Part shown: one piece after another, positions 1 through 12,200 of the stretch
Position numbering within the stretch: position 1 is the first letter of the stretch
How the letters are laid out: each line of letters opens with the position of its first letter
Notes under the pieces: generated by a model
Told to the model about the DNA's origin: nothing
Seen by the model: only the letters and a program-made list of their open reading frames with translations
Database searches by the model: none
Program-made: the position numbers and the translations under genes
Assembly: GCA_000181795.3 (NCBI GenBank)
Contig: CM012954.1
Span: forward strand, 12,270,503 to 12,334,502
Direction of reading: 5' to 3'
Length of the DNA: 64,000 nt
Source: Trichinella spiralis
Taxonomy: Eukaryota; Nematoda; Enoplea; Trichinellida; Trichinellidae

Positions 1-2031
1 AAAGATGGAATTTCGCAGTGAAAAATATCTTACTTACATCTTACATACAACAAGCTTAACTAACGTAATTTAACATAGGAATTAACTTCGCCCTTTTGAT
101 TTAGTCTTACAGATTCAAAACAAATAAGAAACCGCACGTACTTTTTCTCTTTTATTGTTCTGCATTATGCCGTCCGCGTTTCGCTTCGCGTCGACACCGT
201 TTTCACTTTTTTCTTCATTGTTCATTACTGTAAAAATGTTAAATATTAAATCAAAAACGTTCTCGCTTCATCACGTAGTAAAAGTAACAACAAATTGAAA
301 ATTGAATTTTCAAATTTATTAATTTACTAATTTTCCTTAAACGGTAACGTTCAGAAATAAGTAGAAAATATTTTGAAAAAAAATAACACAAGTAGAAAGA
401 AGAAGAAATTACTTTTCAGCGATTGAGAATAGACTTCAGCAACTATTCAGCGTCATGTACTCAGAGAACGTTTTACAACGCTACCACTTGCCACGTAAGT
501 CAAACGAAGGAGTGCGCCCTAACTGACGATAAGACACCTTTTTGGCGATCGTTATTTGCATAGCGCAGCGCTGGAAACCGGTTTTTGTGCAATGGAACTT
601 CTTATTGATGGTAAACTCTAACCTATGCCGCAATATAATATGAACAGGAGAAATGCACTGTTCAATTCTTGAAAATTCAAAAATGACCTTAATGCTTACA
701 ATTCTGTCAAAATGTAAACTATCTGGCAGAAAACGCCATTACGAAAATACTAACTTAGTCAAAACACTCCTTCGCATGTTTGAATTTGAAATTTGAAAAT
801 TCGAAAATGCCCTACATAAATGGAACTCATCGCAGAAAGCTATTCACCAAAATATAAGCAAACTGACTGCGCGATAACTGCGACAAAATTAGCTACATAA
901 AAAGTTTAATTTACCTAATGTCTCTAATGATGCGAAATTGAAAATAATATAATGTGATAGTAAAGTTAAATAACTTTATACATGAAAAACACTATTTTGC
1001 ATAATAGAAAGTACTGATCGTTTAGAGATATTCGACCTGTTCTGTGCACAGTGAAATTCAATGCAAAACGCAATTTCAAATATTGAACATATTCTACAGT
1101 TATATGCATACGTTAGAGTTTAATAACAAATTGAAATTTCATTTTTTGACGCATCTCATGGATCAACTAGATATATATAATTGAGAATTTTCTCTTGTTT
1201 TTCAATTTTTGTGAATATGAAAATGGAATGCTTATATATATACTAGCGTTCATGCAAAACATGAGAAAAGTATGTTTTATCATTGAAATTTTTACCTGGA
1301 TGCTGTTTGGTTCACTTGTACTTTTGCTACGCGGCCTTCAGTTGACACAAAATCACTCAAGTGAAATTAACCACGGGTACAACATTTGCTTTTCTCTTAT
1401 TGGTCTTTTACTTTGCAACTTTCTTATCGGTGATTTGGCAATCCATATACTGTATATCACAGTTCTTCTTAATTCAGTGTTCAAATGTCTAAGGAAAAAT
1501 GAGTTTTTGTTGATTTAAATACTGAAAAAACTGAATTCGTAACTCCCACTTGGAGGTAAAGCATGAGTATTTTTATTTATTCTATTTGTTATCAACTTTT
1601 TAAATATGGTTTGGCACCTGCTCGAGGTAGTTTGTCCATGTATGCAAATATTTGTATTTCAGTATAAGTAAGTCATTATTCGTCGTAATGTTGGCCAGGT
1701 TAAAGTTTTTCACTTCAACTTATGGTTTTATCAATACTTCCTTTTTGTTTATTTTTTACGCACATGTTACTTTGGAGTTTAATGAATACTTCTTTTTATT
1801 ACGTTAAGTGTCTTCGCAGTGCACAAGAATGAAATACAGTGAAAACCATTTTTGTTTGCGAATAGTTGTTGATATTAATACTTACGCGGCACTTTTCTAC
1901 AGTATGATGAAAACGGAAATTTTCTTGTTGTTTTCTTTTCGAATTTCGTTATAACAACATATTTACGTTGGAAAAAGTTTTCTCAAAATTAAATAGTTTT
2001 GATATCATTATTATCTGTTGGAGAAGTGGCA
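1..2031. other. Intergenic, no gene recognised
   Basis: AT-rich sequence upstream of the FAM8A1-like gene. It contains one hydrophobic open frame (1195-1518, +) that lacks an ATG at its start and resembles no family I know; I do not call it a gene. The promoter and any 5' untranslated exon of the FAM8A1-like gene should lie in the last few hundred bases, but no clear element is visible. Confidence 0.5.
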
Positions 2032-3132
2032 ATGCCGGAGCTAAACAGAAACAGTCCTGTTACAAATTCATCGCCAACTTGCTATTCGTCTTGGGATGAA
2101 TACGCTCAGGCTGTTCGTACTTGGTTGTGGTCATATCGTGAATGGCAAGTATATAATGAAGGCATACGGACTGTATTGTTGCAGATAAACTTGAAAGAGC
2201 GAAATCTTCCTGCTCTCAGCAGTGGAATTTCTGCTTCTGCTCCGATATTGCAAAATCATGATCAACAGACAGCTTTCCCTATTAGTAATTTCTGCGTTAT
2301 GATGTTCATAACTTTGAAATGTTATATTGCTGTTGAAAGTTCCCATCTGTTCAGGAACTCCATGTGTGATTCCTACATTCAGACGACGTATTGTTGCCGA
2401 ACTTATTGACTACTTTTGTTGCCTTATATGGTTGATTCTTTTCATGATAATTCTTCATGAATTGAACTTTATGTAAGAATTTCATGTTAGAGGTGCATGT
2501 TTTTTGATGATGTACTTTTCAGAAATGTATCTCATATTGAAAAGATATTTACTGTTGAATCTGACATTCAGTCTTTGGTAGATCTAACTCAGGAGCTGGT
2601 TCCGTATGAAATAATGAAAAGATTGAGCTTCAGTTTTTTCGAGGTATGTTTTTTAATTCTTTTTTTTTCTGCATCTCAAGACCTGATAAAGCAAGAACAC
2701 AGACGATTTTGAAATACTGAAAAATATCTAGTTAGACAGCAGTTTAGTTCAAGATGTTTAAAATAAATCTATGCAAAGGCGAGTTACTTGGCGTTCTCTG
2801 GCTGCTTCGACAATGTGCAATTCGGATGCACACCCGGAAAATTTGTTATGAAAATCCGTGTTATTCCTTGCGAAAGTATATCACCTGGCGCAGCTGAAAA
2901 CGTAGCAGTTGTTGAACGTTATGAGGATAATATTACTTTTCCTCGGTGAGTCTTTATAATGTGTGATGATAATGTAAAATTCCATGTTGTATTTTTCAGT
3001 GCCTTGTTGCGTTCACTTTTGAAAAACATCTGTCTTGGATTTTTGTTTCCACTTTCTCTGACTACGTATTTTCTGCCTCACAACCGCGCTTTATACGACA
3101 TTGTGTCTAAAACTGTTGTCGTCGAATTCTAG
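2032..3132 (+). CDS. FAM8A1: FAM8A1-like RDD-domain membrane protein
   Basis: Five exons: 2032-2284, 2355-2472, 2523-2643, 2779-2945, 3000-3132, giving 263 residues. The N-terminal exon carries the family signature YSSWDEYAQAV..WLW..YREW. The RDD membrane domain follows: FRRRIVAELIDYF and a hydrophobic helix (exon 2), an acidic loop ending in SFSFFE (exon 3), the core FGCTPGKFVMKIRV (exon 4), and LLRSLLKNI..FLFP with a closing HNRALYDIVS (exon 5). All match human FAM8A1 in order. The known family role is as a cofactor of the HRD1 ubiquitin ligase complex in ER-associated degradation, in the ER membrane. The start is the first ATG of the conserved frame. The protein is shorter than human (about 413) because the proline-rich N-terminal extension is absent. 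Identity is strong; the ERAD role is inferred from the family. Confidence 0.9.
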
Positions 3133-3552
3133 CTGAATTACTTATTGTTCTTATTTAACTTTTCGTCAAAGTTGACCAGTTATTTCTGATTCGATAATAT
3201 GATTCATTTTTTAATATTAAAAAGGAAAAAATTGAAATGAACTGAAGCTTTTTGTTGCCTGGATTGAAACTTGAAAGTGCCAAATGCAAGTGCAGATAAT
3301 CACAAATATAATAACAAACAGCAGTCGTGTGTTTATGACATGATGATCGCTGCAATTTATACTGAAAATTTTGGTAAAGTTAAACCGGCAAATTCTTTTT
3401 GAAAATGTAACATACAAAAAGATTAAGAAAACATTATTATAAATGTGGCCGTGTCAAATCGGCTGCTGTGGACACTGTCTCGCGTAAGTGAATAATATAA
3501 TTTATGGGAAAAAGGAAAAGAAAGAAAGAAGCCCAACAAGAGCCATCGTCAA
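3133..3552. other. Intergenic between convergent genes
   Basis: Space between the 3' ends of the FAM8A1-like gene (+) and the NUDT9-like gene (-). AT-rich; open frames here are short and shadow-like. Nothing else seen. Confidence 0.6.
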
Positions 3553-6500
3553 TCACTTGAACATATCATAGCCTAAAGGATTTTCGCTAAATTTTCGCCA
3601 CTGAAAACCTAATGTATTATTTTCATTTTCAAAAACAAGGTCGCCAAAACCATACTGATATGCAAATTCATAAACCGTCACCTCTACCCACGCGTTGTCT
3701 GTATTTCGGGAATCGTCATAATAGCTTTGTAGTACCTGAAAATCAAATTTGTACATCATAATTTTCCTTTACCAAAATACTCCGTTAATTAATAAACCGC
3801 TCACTAGTTCTTTGTGCTTCAATGCTTTTCTGAATCGTTTCTCAGCTCCTGCTACTGAAAGCGATTTCGACAGACGACTTTTTAAAAGGGCGTCAAGTTC
3901 GCTTGTTAAGGCAAGATGGGGACTGTTTACAAAGCCCTGAATAATTAACATTATTAATTTACTGATTTTGTTAAATGGCTATCAAATTCTGAAACTTCAC
4001 TTTACGCTTTACAACTTGGTTGGAGAATTGATTTTCTTTTTACACGATACAGCAGTTATAGGAAATTAGAAAAATGACAAGCTGAGCAGAATTTGTTTTG
4101 TTATTGAACACGTTTTAGGTGCAAAAGTAGAATTTGCTTAATACGAAGTGAAACTTTGTGATTAATAAATTAAAATTTAAAAACCATGCATAACGAATGC
4201 AATAAACAATTGTTAAAGTGAACTTACATTCGGTAGTGACCATGTTCCTGTACTAGATCGGCAAGCTAATATTTCTGTAAATTCCAGACTGTCAGCTTGC
4301 ATTAAATTTTTTGAAACTTCTTCCATGTTAAGTCTGAAAGTTGAGTTAGCAGGTGACTTCAGATGGCTTAATTTCGATGATTTTTGGAAATTTTGTACCT
4401 AGTGATGAGCACGAAGACTCTGTGATTCGGGCCCCATCGAGCCAAGGACCCTTTACCAGCAATTCCCGTTCTTCCGACTGGATTCAATGGACGACCGTCA
4501 ACTACAAGGTATTCCCCAGTGCAACTTCTGCGATCTATTAATCCATCAAGAGTGTTAAACTTTGGATTGAAACCATCGTCGCTAAAATTAAACAAATTTT
4601 CTTTCATCACACACACACACATCTGAAAGCTATGTAAATCAATTTTTATAAACAAAAGGAGCTTGTTTGAAGATTTTCAAATAACGTTAATCATTTAAAT
4701 ACCACAAAGTAATTGGGCCAAAGTAAAACTAATAAACATTTTTATTTCGATCATTCACTTTCTATTGCAATGATTCATATTATCTATCACCTGATGCGAC
4801 GTATGCGCTATTTTTTGTTGATGATAATGTACAATCGACAGAATTAAAATTGTAATACAAGGGAAAAGTGAATAAGCAAAATATCTACCAGTCACAGAAT
4901 TATTGCGCAAATGCAGACGATGTAATTTGAAAAAAATATTTTACAACATTTGCTTCTTCAATATTCAACAATAACATTAAATTAATGGGAGGAAAAGCTA
5001 TCACGTTTTCCATTAATTATTGCAATAAAAATTCACTGTCTCAATAGAAAAAAAAATAGGCTTACTGTAGAGGCAAATTTTGCTCCCTTAAGCTTAACTG
5101 CAACAATACATACACAAAGCTCGTAAGCGTTCATTTGTTCTAGCAATTTGTCCGATTGATTGTTTGCTGTTGAACAGAAGAGAAATTTTCACTTCAATTT
5201 TGTCGAATGTTAATGAAATTTTTTCTCCATTGCTTTAATGATTATTGGATTGAATGAAAATTTGACAATAACGAACGCTAAACTTATTTTGTTTCGTAAT
5301 TCAATTTTCACTTTAAACTTTTCAAATCAATTTTACTCAACCGCATACCATGCAACAAATGTTCTCTTACTCGAACCACTGCCCATTTAGTTGTTTTCTG
5401 TATCAAATAAAAGAAAGAAAACAATTTCTTCCTTTCATACATTTATTTACCTTTATCTATTTATTAATTAATTTATTAATGGATTTTGATTTTTAACATT
5501 TGCAGTTATTGGAAAAGAATACAGTACAACTAATTCGTGAAAAAATGTAAATTTAAACGACTTATCTTTTATTAATGTTGTATTTCACAATTCTTATTAC
5601 TATTTTCAATTTAATACCTTGTTGAATTGAACTGAATTGAATGCACACATTGACTGGTGAAGAATCTATAACAAATTGAATAGTGAAAAAGTTCGACCAT
5701 TGTTCAATTCTAAATGCAAACACTAAAATGGTGTTTTATTGAATATGACAACTGCTGAAAGTGATATTTAATTTATAATCTCCTCCACCATTTCAACGCC
5801 TCACAAGCTATTGTCACACTAAACCAGAAGGCTATTTGATCTCAAGCACTTATACTAACCACTATAGATATATATACCCATACCATATATATATATATAT
5901 TTTTTAATTATCAGAAAAAAGAAAGCTTTCATTTCTAACATTGCAGCATTTTTAATTAGATTATTTTTTAAATTAAATTAAATTAACTTACAAATCAATG
6001 GGATCAGTTTCCGTTTCTACAGTACCGCATATGTTTACAGAAGCGGAGACGGCTGAATATTCCAACGGCTTATATTCGTCAAATGGAACTTCCCATGCAA
6101 TTTTGTCATTTGAAACAGTAACACGTTGAAGCTTAAGAAAAAGAAAAATGCAAATTTGATCAACTTTTCCACTAAATAACAATAAGATACTTCTGAACCG
6201 GGATAATTTCCACTGCAACAACATTTATTCTGCTTTGCTTCTTTGAACAGCGCTTTGGATGCTTTTCGTTGGGTAACTTTACACGGCCGAAGAATTGCCT
6301 GAATTTTCAAAACAAAAAAGAAAAATACACTTCCACAACATTTACAAGTTACAAAAGTCATACAGTATTCACAAATTTTAATAATTTAATTTACTGCGTT
6401 TAAATTCAACTTAAACTGTCACATTGCTGCAGAAATTTTATTTATTTAAATAGAATTTTTTATAAAGTTCCAAAGTAGAAATGCAATGAAATTAAAATGG

Positions 6501-6605
6501 AAATGTACTACTATATATAGGTATGAAGTATACTTTAAATAAGAAATGTTCTCTCACCTTGGTGTGCAATTTTCTAACTCTATCAAACAGGGTAATTGTA
6601 GGCAT
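3553..6605 (-). CDS. NUDT9: NUDT9-like ADP-ribose hydrolase fold, catalytically degenerate
   Basis: Seven exons: 6605-6558, 6298-6191, 6131-5992, 4581-4399, 4333-4228, 3936-3781, 3735-3553, giving 307 residues (human NUDT9 is 350). Recognised blocks, in order: NYPGSE, KIAWEVPFDEYKPLEYSAVS, FNPKFNTLDGLIDRRS, GRPLNPVGRTGIAGKGSL, RWGPNH, TWSLP, AEKR and DDSRNTDNAW. These are the hallmarks of the NUDT9 / TRPM2 NUDT9-H fold, which binds ADP-ribose and, in NUDT9, cleaves it to AMP and ribose 5-phosphate. The Nudix box (about residues 196-217), which follows WSLPN directly, reads GFVNSPHLALTSELDALLKS: the PGE glutamate and the REFGEE acidic cluster are replaced by SPH and DALLKS. The flanking motifs align without a gap larger than one residue, so this is not an exon error. 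I expect it not to hydrolyse ADP-ribose; it may still bind it. No ion-channel exons lie upstream, so it is a stand-alone protein, not TRPM2. Confidence 0.9.
4582..5991 (-). other. Large intron of the NUDT9-like gene
   Basis: A 1.4-kb intron between exons 3 and 4, unusually long for this gene. It holds a short CA run near 4606-4620 and an AT run near 5887-5900. No conserved coding segment is seen on either strand. Confidence 0.6.
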
Positions 6606-6954
6606 GATAGAATTTGAAACACTAATCGGTGTTAATCTTCTTCAAAAATGAATTTACATAAATTATAAACATTTTAAGCTGGAAAAGCATTTCCTGCAGC
6701 GCTTAGAAGCGGAAGAAACGTCAAACGGTTTTTCATTCACGTCACCAGCTGGCTAGAAAGCTTATTGTTCAGCAGCCAACTGACGCAACCAAATGAAAGA
6801 GATTGAATTCGGGCTGAATTTCATCAACCAATTTAATATACTCAGATTGAAGCTGCTTCCCAACCTTTTAACGGAGATGCTAAATGGTTCTGCTTTTATC
6901 ACAAGTGAAATTAGCTTTCAAAAAACAAACAAAGCCAATCTGTTGTTGTTGTTG

Positions 6955-6989
<35 letters not shown>

Positions 6990-9201
6990 ATTGCTTCTGT
7001 TGCTGCCGTATTGTGATTGATGTTGTTGTTGTTGTTGTCAAAAAGATTCCTATATAAAGTATTTTAAATATTTTTGTCCATGATGAACAAAAAAACAAAA
7101 AAAACTACGATGAATCATGAAAATGATGCCTCATAAGCAAAACCAACTGAATTAAAATGAGGAAAGGGAAATTCGACCGTGCAATTGTAGTTGCAAAACA
7201 GCAAACAGCTACAATTGTGAATCGATACAATTAACTTAACACTTATATCTATCTAACCTTGATTAATTTCTTTGTTAATCAGTTCCTTATCAGTAGCGAT
7301 GTCAGTGACTGCTTGTTTCGTGAATAAATGGCGGGCTATCGACATTCGTAGTGGACATTTTTACATGGATATAAATGCAGCAGCGTAAAATCCAAATCGG
7401 AACACGTTCAATATTCACCATTCTTTTGCTTGTTTGCTTGCTTGTCAACTTGCTTAACAAATTTATCCGATAAAACGTATTGTAAATTGCTTTTAAAAGT
7501 TTAATTAAATTGAAACCAGTCCATTTTATATTAGTCAATTAGCAATAAAATGAGAAACCATAAAAATGAAATATTGAATACTATATGACCGAATTAACAA
7601 TAACTAACTATTCTAAAAACAAATTGCTAAAAATAGACTAAAATAAGAAGAAGATCTCTGTGACATTAAATCTGAGCTGCTACTATTGTTGTATTGATCG
7701 AATGCAAAACTTACCATTTGAGAAGAAATGTTGAACATGAACATTTGCGATAAATTAGTCGAATTTCAAACAATTGAATGAAGACAACAAAAAATATTGC
7801 TCAAAATGAGCAGCGGCTTTAACAACGGTAACAATTGACAATGATTCAATTAGGCACTTCAAAAGTGCAGCTAGCTTGGGAGTGGCTTCACAACTATTTG
7901 CAATTATGGCAGGTATTGTTTGTTCAAGTTTGATGACTTCAAGTTTTTCACAACAACGAACAATGGGCCAAATTGTAAATCGGCATCCTGAGCCGACGCT
8001 TGAACAAATAAATTTCCCACGCTAGATGAAAATAGGATTGTTTTGCTAAATATTTTCCTTTCAAATCAACCAACAGTAGTATAGAATGCACTGTTCGTTA
8101 AATGACAAGTAAAACAACATTTTAAATATTGTTAAATAACCATCATCACTACTATATATTAGAATATAGTAAAAAGAATGCATACATTTTTTAAATAGAA
8201 AAAAGAAAAATCATAACATTCTGCTGTAAAGTTATTAATTTCTAATTTATATTCATATTTGACTTCTATGGCTCATGTGGAAAATATAAATACTTACATG
8301 TTACTCGATTGATCTTATTGTTTTTTGTTTAGCATGCCTACTGGCGGCGGCAGTTTGCAAATACAAAATCCAATGAAATGTGTGCAATATAAACAGTGCG
8401 TGGTTGATACAGATATATAACCAATTGTGATAAATCGATACAACATCAATTTATAAATACTTTGCCATTTTACCTTTATCTTATCTATCACAACCTTTTT
8501 GGAAACATTTTCATGTAAAAATAGCTTACTTAGCTAGCTTATAAAATCAGTCTCACCTCGCATTTGCTCAACATTTCTCATTACTGCCCATCTCTGACGA
8601 TTCAATTCACTCCGTTCTATTTCAGTGATGTTTACTTTACTTCACTTTGCTTCGTGCAGATTTGCATATTGTTCCTGAACTGCACGAAGTATAATCAGTG
8701 AATTCATGGAATCAGTGAATTTCATAAATCTTCCATCTTCTGCTACAAAGTATAATTTAATTTTTAAAAATGAATTTGCAAAAAAAATAATAACGTCAAC
8801 ATTTTTTTATCTGCCAATATGCATCATCATATTGACATATGTATATGACAACAATCAGCGACGACATGATGACAAGTGCATTAAAAAAAGCATTAAGTCG
8901 TGATGATAGCAGAACAGAGCTAGCTTGTTTGCTGGAGAGAATATAATATTGCTATGCACATTATTAAAAATAGCACGTGAAACAATCATATATACACAAC
9001 AAAGCAGAGCAGAGTAAATAAAATAAAGCCTCACCATTAACAGTCGTGAAAAGTCTTCTCCAATTCTGAGTTATTTCACTTTTTTGCCAAAAAAAAGAAC
9101 AAAAATAACAATGAGCAATTTTCATTCAGTTACTGCACTGGAATGATTTTGAAGTGTACACAGATTGACAACGTCAATTCTGAACATATTCGAATTATTT
9201 A
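6606..9201. other. Intergenic between NUDT9-like start and CASK end
   Basis: 2.6 kb with no recognisable coding exon. Contains the TTG/CTG repeat at 6941-7038. The open frames present are short and low in complexity. Confidence 0.55.
6941..7038. repeat. TTG/CTG trinucleotide repeat tract
   Basis: A run of TTG units passes into about nine CTG units, then interrupted TTG/CTG copies, then a second short TTG run. It lies about 340 bases upstream of the NUDT9-like start codon (minus strand), in what is probably upstream regulatory sequence. In the sense of that gene it reads CAG/CAA. Confidence 0.9.
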
Positions 9202-12200
9202 TTAATAGACCCATGAAACTGGCACCCATTGAGAACAAAGATGAAGCTTTTCCATCAATAATTCCAAAAGCTTGATCGTCTCGTCGATGTCGTTGTTGAC
9301 AAATATGTAATCAAAAAAATGACCATACGCTTGACGAAGCAGTTCACTTTCTCGTACCAAACGTTCCAAGCTTCCGTCTGGCTAAAATGCAATTCAATAA
9401 TTCAAAAAATTCACGCACAACATACCAATAACTTTACGTCTTCTAAATCTTTCAAATCGGGCGCGGCTACAAAGACCACAAAAGGTGAGTACTCTGCCGT
9501 TCTGAGCACCTTCAACGCCTGAAAAATAACAAACATTTAAAACATTAGCATAACTTTTTTTTCTTTGGCAAATATCCTTCTACTTGTGGCTCGACATCCA
9601 AAATAGCTATTTTTCCTGCACGATGAATTTTTCTAATCGTCTCCAGCTTCGTTCCGTACATGAACTCTTCGTGGGTTCCATATTCCAGATACTCGTTTCT
9701 CTGCACATCTGCCAACATGACGTCGTGATTGACAAAATAATAATGCTGACCATCGCATTCGTCCTTTCTCGGGGGTCTTGTTGTATCTTCAAGCAAATTC
9801 GCAATTTATCAGCCAAAATGAAAAACACGCGTGCTTGCATGAAAATGCTTACGAGGAATTGGATATGCGAACCGATCGGGATGTCTTTGTATAAGTGTAT
9901 TCTTGATGTGACGTCTGCCGACACCATTTGCACCCAAAAGTACAAGAGTTTTGCGTCGAAAAGACGGCAGTCTGACCACTTCTTCATAAGTGACCAAATC
10001 GAGTTGATCAATTACGGACTGTGTTTTAAAATAAGATTTGCCAAAGTTGTGCTTTTTCCGTCTTCCGCTTGATATGCAAGGGACTACAAAGTGAACATAA
10101 TAAACAAAGCATACAGAAGAATTTTTTCAAAAATGACTACAGTTCAACAAACTGTTTTTTGCACTCTTGTAAATCAAAAGACAAAAAAACACCAACTTAT
10201 GAAAGATAAATTTCAAAAAACTACACAACAATGTGAAATGCAAATAAATTTTTTCAACAATCACAAATTCAAAGTAGAACAATTTAGAAATTGAAAAACA
10301 AAAAGAAAAAAAAACTTACAAGTCGCTTTCGCGTGTTCTACAGCTAAACATGCAGCACGCCACTCTTGCAGTTCATGAGATGGAATCAAGCCTGCCACTA
10401 ATGGATTTTGATTCTGCTGAACTGGAGCATTATAGTTGAATCCAAAAGCAGGGAACAATGCAATAAATCGAGCTTGCCACCAATTATGATCATCTTTCGA
10501 TATTATCTGCATGAACAAATTAAAACAAAAAAATAATAAAGCAAAAATCGTGTAAATAAGAAAAATGAGATGAATATCTATCTCAGCCTTTATAAATTGA
10601 TTAACCCAATACATTAGTTGGAAAAGAGTCCATTTATTCATTGATTGATTAATTAATTAATTTGATTTGATTTAATTTAATTTATCGATATTTTCTTCAC
10701 TGAATAACAAACCTGCAATATATCACCGGTTTTGAAAGGAACGCCTGCTTGAGGACATGGAATTAAATCATCTTGAAAGGGGTCATAATCAAACTGAGCT
10801 CTAACGTATATCTGAAATAAATTAATAAAAATTAAAAAATGAAGAGTAAAAAATAAGCAAAATAATTAATAGTGGACAAAATTAATTTCAAAAAAAAATG
10901 CTATTCACTTCACAAGGAGGTGGAGCACTTCGATAGCTTGGAATCACTTTAAAAGTTAATGTGCCTCGAAGATCTCGAAGCATTCTCTGCAAGTTTTCGA
11001 CTGTCTGACAGGATGTGTTAATGCCATTGATTTCACGTATTTCGTCCCCAACGTGTAATGTTCCTAAAAAATTAAAAACAAAAATTTTATTTAAAACACA
11101 AAGCATAAAATAAATTGCTTAGAATTTGAAAAATTAACCACAAATTAAATATTAAAAAAAATCAATATACCGTTCAGCATTCAGCAAATTTTATTTACAG
11201 CAGATATTAATTAAATTATTTTCTTTTTTAAATACAGTTTACAAAAAGAAATGTTCTACTTTTTTAAATATAATCAATGAATAGCGAAACAACCTTGCCG
11301 ATGCACCATACCACCGTGCATTATTCTAGCGATGATGCACTTTCCGTCTTCGTTGATTTTCATTGTAATCCCCTACGAATTTAATTTAAAATTAAAGTGA
11401 CTGAAAAAAAGTCAAGCAGTTTTAAGGTTGAGTACTTTATGCTTTAAAATACCCTTGAACAAAACATATTAATAATAAAATAATATACCATTGGTTCATC
11501 AGTGTTCCGTTGAAATTGAATAATACGCACACGTTTAACCGGAGTTAGCGAAAGATCGCTGGAGCTCAAAGTCAGTTCATCAATAGCATTACTTTCCCAA
11601 CTTGTAGCCGCGTGAGCAAACGATGGAACGCTTTCGGCAGTGAGATTCAAAAGCCGACCAAACACTTCATAAGCAATCACATCCGCAGTGTGAAAAATTA
11701 TCTACAAAATGTTTTCTTCCTCAGTTTGGCTGTCAAACACTTTATGCAGATAAAACCAAAATAAAAAATGATATATTTACCTTCATAATGGGAGAGTTTA
11801 AAATTAGCAAAAGCTTCAGCATATTGTCAGACGGTTCAAACGAACTCAACAATTGAAGGGCTCCTTCCAACAGTTGATAAGATGTGCAAATTGGCGATGA
11901 AAATCGAACGCTAATTAAATTAATGTGATCGAACAGCTAAAAAATGACATGTTAAATGAAAAATATACAAAAAAAATTAAAAATATTTTTTAAAACCACT
12001 AGTCATCGCCACCATCAGAAGCAAAATATGAACAACTACTTAATATATACATATATATATATATAGTAGCCGTATGTTAATGAACACAATTGCATATTTT
12101 ATGTTTAAAGATCAAATAAGCTAGATTGTCAGAAATAAAAAAATTAAGATTTTCCATCTAAAAAATGGGTTATATGAATTTCATAAATTTCGAAGATTTT

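Noticed and set aside
1195-1518. Hydrophobic 107-residue open frame upstream of the FAM8A1-like gene
   Set aside because: It starts at TTG, has no recognisable motif, sits in AT-rich sequence and matches no family I know; the hydrophobicity is what T-rich random sequence gives.
3553-6605. TRPM2-type channel with a C-terminal NUDT9-H domain
   Set aside because: The gene begins with a short ATG exon (6605) and no channel or MHR exons lie upstream before the repeat tract; the GRWGPNH-type motif is closer to stand-alone NUDT9.
6793-7020. Frame encoding a polyleucine run
   Set aside because: Produced by the TTG/CTG repeat; no upstream or downstream coding context.
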